NCBI RefSeq assembly: GCF_042665545.1
Contig: NZ_JBHTCM010000010.1
Span: forward strand, 868,001 to 932,000
Source: Rhodocista pekingensis
Lineage (GTDB): Bacteria > Pseudomonadota > Alphaproteobacteria > Azospirillales > Azospirillaceae
Direction: 5' to 3'
Length of the DNA stretch: 64,000 nt
Program-made: the position numbers and the translations under genes
In this document: positions 59,886 to 64,000 of the stretch, in pieces
Layout of the letters: every line of letters starts with the position of its first letter
Numbering within the stretch: the stretch's first letter is position 1
The notes under the pieces: generated by a model
The model's database searches: none
The model's input: the letters and a program-made list of their open reading frames with translations, nothing else
Told to the model about the DNA's origin: nothing

Positions 59886-60659
59886 CTATTCGGCCGCGGC
59901 GCGGCGGTCGCGGGCGATGTCCAGGAACACCTCGTCCAGCGTGGCGCGGCCATAGCGGGCCAGCAGCTCGGCCGGGGCGCCGCGGTCCACGATGCGCCCG
60001 CCCTTCATCATCAGCACCCCGTCGCAGAGCCGCTCCACCTCGGCCATGTTGTGCGAGGCGAGCAGGATGGTGGCGCCGGTGCGGGCGCGGAACCGCTCCA
60101 GATAGGTGCGGATCCAGTCCGCCGTGTCGGGGTCCAGGCTGGCCGTCGGCTCGTCCAGCAGCAGCACCTCCGGCTCGTTCAGCAGCGCCTTGGCCAGAGC
60201 CACGCGCGTCTTCTGCCCGGCCGACAGCCCGCCGGAGGAGCGGTTGAGCAGCCGGCTCAGGTCCAGCTCCTCCGCCAGTTCGTGGATGCGGCGGCGGTAG
60301 CCGGTCAGGCCGTAGAGATGGGCGTAGACGGTCAGGTTCTCCTCGACCGTCAGCCGGTGCGGCAGGTCCACATAGGGGCTGGAGAAGTTCATGCGCGGCA
60401 GCACGCGGTAGCGTTCGCGCAGCATGTCGCGGCCCAGCACCTCCACCCGGCCTGCGGTCGGCAGCAGCAGCCCCAGCAGGACCGACAGGGTCGTCGTCTT
60501 GCCGGCCCCGTTGCCGCCCAGCAGCGCCACCGTCCGGCCGGCCGGAACCTCGAAGCTGATCGAGTCCACGGCGACGACCGACCCGAACCGCTTGGTCAGG
60601 CCCTCGACACGGATGCTGGCGGGCGGATCGCCGGAGATTGATCTGGTCGATTGCGACAT
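59886..60659 (-). CDS. ABC transporter ATP-binding protein
   Basis: The 257-residue protein has Walker A LLGGNGAGKTTTLSVLLG, the signature SSGGLSAGQKTRVALAKALL, Walker B EVLLLDEPTASLDP and the H-loop ASHNM. GGNGAGKTTT is the form seen in ABC-2 export ATPases. It is divergent from regB with 59 bases between, so both genes may share a control region. Confidence 0.95.
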   Translation of the reverse strand: MSQSTRSISGDPPASIRVEGLTKRFGSVVAVDSISFEVPAGRTVALLGGNGAGKTTTLSVLLGLLLPTAGRVEVLGRDMLRERYRVLPRMNFSSPYVDLPHRLTVEENLTVYAHLYGLTGYRRRIHELAEELDLSRLLNRSSGGLSAGQKTRVALAKALLNEPEVLLLDEPTASLDPDTADWIRTYLERFRARTGATILLASHNMAEVERLCDGVLMMKGGRIVDRGAPAELLARYGRATLDEVFLDIARDRRAAAE

Positions 60660-60718
60660 GGGAACGGATATGGCCCTATGGGTGCCCCCTGCCTAGACCG
60701 ACGCGACCCAATATCACG

Positions 60719-62032
60719 ATGCCCACACTGGCCTTCTCCCCCTACCTGCCGCAGGATGCGGCGCCCGCCCCCGGCGGGCGTGTCCACGCCCGCACCCTGA
60801 TCATGATCCGCTGGGTCGCCGTGGCGGGTCAGCTCGTCACGCTGATGACGCTCGGCTACCTGCTCGGGTTCGAGCTGCCGATGGCGCACGCCCTGGCCGC
60901 GGTGGCGGCCTCGGTCCTGCTGAACATCTATGCCGCGCAGCGGCTGGCACATCAGCCCTTCCTGCACAACCGGGACGCCTGGCTCTATCTCGCCTACGAC
61001 ATGTTGCAGCTCACGCTGCTGCTGTTCCTGACGGGCGGGCTGGAGAATCCCTTCGCCGTGCTGATGCTGGCGCCGCTGCTGGTGGCGGCCAGCACGCTGA
61101 GCCTGCCGGCGGTGGTCGGGCTGACCGGGCTGACGATCGCCTGCTTCACCGGGCTGTCGCTGCATGCCCTGCCGCTGCCCTGGCCGGGGGACGAAGGGGT
61201 GATGCTGCCGCCGCTCTACCGCCTGGGTATCTGGTCGGCGCTGGTGCTGTCCGCCGCCTTCATCGGCACCTACCTGTTCCAGGTGGCGGAGCGGCTGCGC
61301 AGCCTGTCCGACGCGCTGACGGCCAGCGAGGCCGCGCTGGCGCGGGCGCAGCGCATCTCCGCCGTGGGCGCGCTGGCCGCCGCCGCCGCGCACGAGCTGG
61401 GCAGCCCGCTGGGCACCATCGCCGTGGTGGCGAAGGAACTGGCGCGCGACATCCCCGCCGACAGCCCGCAGGCCGAGGACCTGCAACTGCTCCAGAGCCA
61501 GGTCGCCCGCTGCCGGGACATCCTGGCCGAGCTGGCGCGCCACCCCGACGAGGCCGCCGGCGACACCTTCGCGCCGCTGCCCCTGGCCGCGCTGGTGGAG
61601 ACCATCGCCTCTCCCTACCGCAAGCCGGGCATTGCCCTGGTGATCGAGACGGAGAACGAACCGGAGGAGGGGGCGCCCGGCGTCCGCGACATCCCCGAGG
61701 TCATCCACGGCCTGGGCAACATTCTCCAGAACGCCATGCAGTTCGCCCGCACCACGGTGCGGGTGACGATCGACTGGACCCCGCCGGGCGTCCAGATCAC
61801 GGTGGCGGACGACGGCCCCGGATTCCCGCCCGGCCTGCTGAGCCGGCTGGGCGAGCCCTATGTCTCCGGCCGCACCTCGACCGCCCGCCAGACCGGCGGG
61901 AACATGGGGCTTGGTGTCTTCATCGCGCAAACTCTTCTGGAAAAGTCGGGCGCAGTCGTGTCATACGGGAATGGCAGACAAGGCGGGGCAAAGGTTGCCG
62001 CACGCTGGAAGAAGCCCAATTTTGTTTTATAA
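60719..62032 (+). CDS. regB: RegB/ActS/PrrB-type redox sensor histidine kinase
   Basis: The 437-residue kinase has six membrane segments with the quinone-site motif GGLENPFAVLM (GGxxNPF). The H-box is AAAHELGSPLGTIAVVAKEL, and the redox Cys lies in QVARCRDILAEL as in Rhodobacter RegB. The N and G boxes are ILQNAMQFA, VADDGPGFP and GNMGLGVFI. In purple bacteria RegB controls photosynthesis, nitrogen and hydrogen genes under low oxygen. The ATG at 60719 precedes the first membrane segment. Confidence 0.94.
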   Translation: MPTLAFSPYLPQDAAPAPGGRVHARTLIMIRWVAVAGQLVTLMTLGYLLGFELPMAHALAAVAASVLLNIYAAQRLAHQPFLHNRDAWLYLAYDMLQLTLLLFLTGGLENPFAVLMLAPLLVAASTLSLPAVVGLTGLTIACFTGLSLHALPLPWPGDEGVMLPPLYRLGIWSALVLSAAFIGTYLFQVAERLRSLSDALTASEAALARAQRISAVGALAAAAAHELGSPLGTIAVVAKELARDIPADSPQAEDLQLLQSQVARCRDILAELARHPDEAAGDTFAPLPLAALVETIASPYRKPGIALVIETENEPEEGAPGVRDIPEVIHGLGNILQNAMQFARTTVRVTIDWTPPGVQITVADDGPGFPPGLLSRLGEPYVSGRTSTARQTGGNMGLGVFIAQTLLEKSGAVVSYGNGRQGGAKVAARWKKPNFVL

Positions 62033-62101
62033 CAAACAAGGCTGCATGCATCCGTCCGAGGATGTCTGCTGAGGAATGGTCAATCCGGAGCGAAGGGTTT
62101 G

Positions 62102-62686
62102 ATGAGCACCGACGTGCCGACACAGCCACAGGAACAGGAGAAGCTGACCTTTACCGGGGACGCTTCCCGTAGCCTTCTGATCGTCGATGACGATGCTCCC
62201 TTCCGCACCCGTCTGGCCCGCGCGATGGAGCGCCGGGGCTTCGACGTGGTCGCGGTGGACAGCGTTGCGATGGGCGTCGAGATGGCGCACGAGGCGGCGC
62301 CCCGCTTCGCGGTCGTCGATCTGCGCCTGGGGGACGGGTCCGGCCTGGAGGTGGTCAAGGCCCTGCGCGATGCCCGCCCCGAGGCGCGCATCGTCATGCT
62401 GACCGGCTACGGCAACATCGCCACCGCCGTGGCGGCGGTGAAGGCCGGGGCGGTTGACTACCTCCCGAAGCCGGCCGACGCCGATGCGGTGGAGGCTGCG
62501 CTGCTGGCGGAAGGCCCCCTGCCGCCGCCGCCGGAAAACCCGATGTCCGCCGACCGCGTGCGCTGGGAGCACATCCAGCGGGTCTTCGAACAGTGCGAGC
62601 GCAACGTGTCGGAAACCGCGCGCCGGCTGAAGATGCACCGCCGCACGCTGCAACGCATCCTGAACAAGCACGCGCCGCGCGGCTGA
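62102..62686 (+). CDS. regA: RegA/ActR/PrrA-type response regulator
   Basis: The 194-residue protein has a receiver domain (LLIVDDDAPFRTRLARAM; phospho-Asp in FAVVDLRLGDGSGLEV; LTGYGNIATAV; DYLPKPAD), a Pro-rich linker and a Fis-like helix-turn-helix (NVSETARRLKMHRRTLQRIL). Size and linker are typical of RegA. AAGGG lies before the ATG. It follows regB by 69 bases. A terminator closes the operon. Confidence 0.95.
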   Translation: MSTDVPTQPQEQEKLTFTGDASRSLLIVDDDAPFRTRLARAMERRGFDVVAVDSVAMGVEMAHEAAPRFAVVDLRLGDGSGLEVVKALRDARPEARIVMLTGYGNIATAVAAVKAGAVDYLPKPADADAVEAALLAEGPLPPPPENPMSADRVRWEHIQRVFEQCERNVSETARRLKMHRRTLQRILNKHAPRG

Positions 62687-63296
62687 TCCGCGGCACGTCG
62701 GACCAGGGGCGGGCGTCCACCGGACACCCGCCCCTTTTTCGCAGGCGCATCCGCCCGGCCGCCGGCCGGACCGGTCCGGACCGCCGACGGAACAGAACGG
62801 CGGCTCTGGTGTTCGCCGGCACACGCCCCGGCCCGCCCACGGCGGCGCCCCGCCCCCTCTGATAGCAGAAATATGCCCCCCGGCACGCTACGGTGCCCGG
62901 ATCGGGGAGATATGCCCCCCGGCGCTTCTACCCCTTTCTTGGTGGAAAGAATGCGCCTTTTACTTGTCGCATCCAGGTCACGGCCCGCCCCTCCCCGGAC
63001 GGATGAGGACAGGAGAACCTTGCATACGGCCGGACAGATACAGAACGCCCGATGATTATCCTTTTTTGCGGGTCTATTATTTGAAGTTCCGAGGTCTTTG
63101 CGTGACATCGGGGCAACAAACGCGATGATTTTCTGTATCGCCCTCCCCCAGAAGCATAGCCGATTCATGCGCCTGTGAACAAAGGGTCGCGCCCCCGTGT
63201 TTGGTGCCGGTACTGCGGTGCGGCATCGGACGGGGTCCGGGCGGCGACCGCGCCGGCCGGCCGCCGCCGGCCGCGAAACCTGAACGCAGGCCCACG
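62687..63296. other. Long leader region before the sugar-transferase gene
   Basis: These 610 bases hold the regA terminator, two copies of ATATGCCCCCCGGC (62871-62884 and 62910-62923, 39 bases apart) and an AT-rich stretch at about 63,040-63,130. No gene with protein-like composition is visible. It is probably the control region of the exopolysaccharide gene that follows. Confidence 0.5.
62706..62739 (+). terminator. Terminator of regBA
   Basis: GGGGCGGGCGTCC and GGACACCCGCCCC form a long stem (one mismatch) with an ACC loop, followed by TTTTT, 20 bases after the regA stop. Confidence 0.92.
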
Positions 63297-64000
63297 ATGT
63301 CGATTCAAACCGGGTTCTCGACCGCCGGTCCGGTGTCGGCCGGAGCCATGGTCCGCAACTCCACCCTCTTGGTGCTGGGCGACGCGCTGGCCGCCGTCGC
63401 GGCCTTCGCCGTGTCCGGCTTCCTGGGCTACTGGCTGTCCGATCTGCTGGAACCGGGGCCGCCGCCGATGGTGGACGGCGACCTGGTGGTGCGCCGGATC
63501 ATCCACTATGCGGTCTTCGTCGCGGGCCTGATGCTGTGGCTGGCCGTGCAGGGCCATTACAACCGCCGCATCCCGTTCTGGACCGAGCTGAAGCAGATCG
63601 TGCTGGCCGTCGCCCTGGCCGGCCTCCTGGACGGCTTCAGCCAGTACGCCTTCAAGCAGCAGTTCTCCCGCGTCTGGCTGGGCACGAACTGGGCCATGGT
63701 GGCGCTGTTCCTGGTGATGGCGCGGCACGGGGTGAAGGCGATGCTGACCGCCCTGGGGACGTGGCAGTGCCCGACCCTGCTGGTCGGCTCCGGCCCGACG
63801 GCGCGGGCGGCGCAGGACGCGCTCGCCTCCGAACGGCACCTGGGCTACGTCGTCGTCGGCAGCGTGGCGCTGGGCGGGGCGGCCGGCGACGACCGCAGCA
63901 CGACGGCCGCCGTCTGGAGCGCCTACCGCCGCTTCGGCGCCCGTTTCGTCGTCGTCGCGCCCGACGCCGCCGACATCCCGCGGACCGAGCCGGTCATCGC
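63297..64000 (+). CDS. WbaP-type undecaprenyl-phosphate sugar phosphotransferase (partial, runs off right edge)
   Basis: The visible 234 codons show four or five membrane segments (LLVLGDALAAVAAFAVSGFL; IIHYAVFVAGLMLWLAVQG; QIVLAVALAGLLDGFSQ; NWAMVALFLVMARHGVK). A CoA-binding-like cytoplasmic part follows (CPTLLVGSGPTARAAQDAL; RFGARFVVVAPDAADIP). This matches the N-terminal half of WbaP/GumD-like enzymes, which start repeat-unit synthesis on undecaprenyl phosphate. The catalytic domain lies beyond the window. It fits with the glycosyltransferases and BY-kinase at 51,662-58,242. Confidence 0.85.
   Translation, partial: MSIQTGFSTAGPVSAGAMVRNSTLLVLGDALAAVAAFAVSGFLGYWLSDLLEPGPPPMVDGDLVVRRIIHYAVFVAGLMLWLAVQGHYNRRIPFWTELKQIVLAVALAGLLDGFSQYAFKQQFSRVWLGTNWAMVALFLVMARHGVKAMLTALGTWQCPTLLVGSGPTARAAQDALASERHLGYVVVGSVALGGAAGDDRSTTAAVWSAYRRFGARFVVVAPDAADIPRTEPVI

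Overview
The window comes from the chromosome of a GC-rich (about 70% by eye) alphaproteobacterium, most likely of the Rhodospirillales/Azospirillales. The evidence is the core gene block aroA-cmk-rpsA-ihfB-lapA, a FYDLN-acid (TIGR02300) gene next to tRNA-Ala, a RegB/RegA redox two-component pair, a CnoX with an active-site CXXC, and an MmcB-type gene. Genes are dense, with many 4-bp ATGA overlaps and few promoters close to the sigma70 consensus.

Layout. 1-5,354: the start of a secreted subtilase (off the left edge), polA, a DTW-domain tRNA-modifying enzyme, lapA and ihfB. 5,355-12,305: rpsA, cmk and aroA on the minus strand, with a MazE/MazF-type toxin-antitoxin pair and a Uma2 gene wedged between cmk and aroA, then the FYDLN gene and tRNA-Ala(GGC). 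12,383-14,591: a drug-exporter MFS gene and its divergent TetR regulator around a clear operator. 14,954-18,861: UDP-sugar decarboxylase, a GT2 glycosyltransferase and a polytopic membrane protein. 19,288-22,027: tRNA-Gly(GCC), then cnoX, a LON-domain gene, a Trm112-like gene and a DUF971 gene. 22,093-24,774: a PQQ-type sugar dehydrogenase lipoprotein, DUF2231 and MarC membrane proteins. 25,062-27,652: the two subunits of a 3-oxoacid CoA-transferase and a KamA/EpmB-type radical SAM aminomutase. 27,683-32,186: a DUF599 membrane protein and a homogentisate pathway operon (hmgA-fahA-maiA) with a divergent MarR regulator.

32,187-34,698 is an accessory patch: a low-GC phospholipase-D-like gene, a 424-bp internally deleted IS5-family element whose ends supply the stop codons of both neighbours, and a DUF433 gene. 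34,797-38,670 is a phage-shock (Psp) locus: PspF, a sigma54 promoter, a small membrane protein, PspA, PspB, PspC and two further PspB-like proteins. 39,863-41,320 is a strikingly AT-rich orphan gene with its own promoter. Its product has a central coiled coil and a C-terminus resembling HicA ribonuclease toxins; it is the best candidate here for an undescribed (perhaps antiphage) system.

41,623-50,862 holds a feruloyl-CoA synthetase, a CNNM/CBS protein, small unknown genes, a CIA30 protein, an orphan PemK-like toxin, an MmcB nuclease, hldE and a GT2 glycosyltransferase. 51,010-58,242 holds a GST, then a polysaccharide cluster: a Wzz/BY-kinase, a GumK-like glycosyltransferase and two GT4 enzymes joined by ATGA overlaps. 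58,279-62,686 has a tail-anchored unknown, an ABC-2 transporter pair and RegB/RegA. A polyprenyl-phosphate sugar transferase (WbaP type) begins at 63,297 and leaves the right edge; it probably starts the repeat unit made by the glycosyltransferases just upstream.
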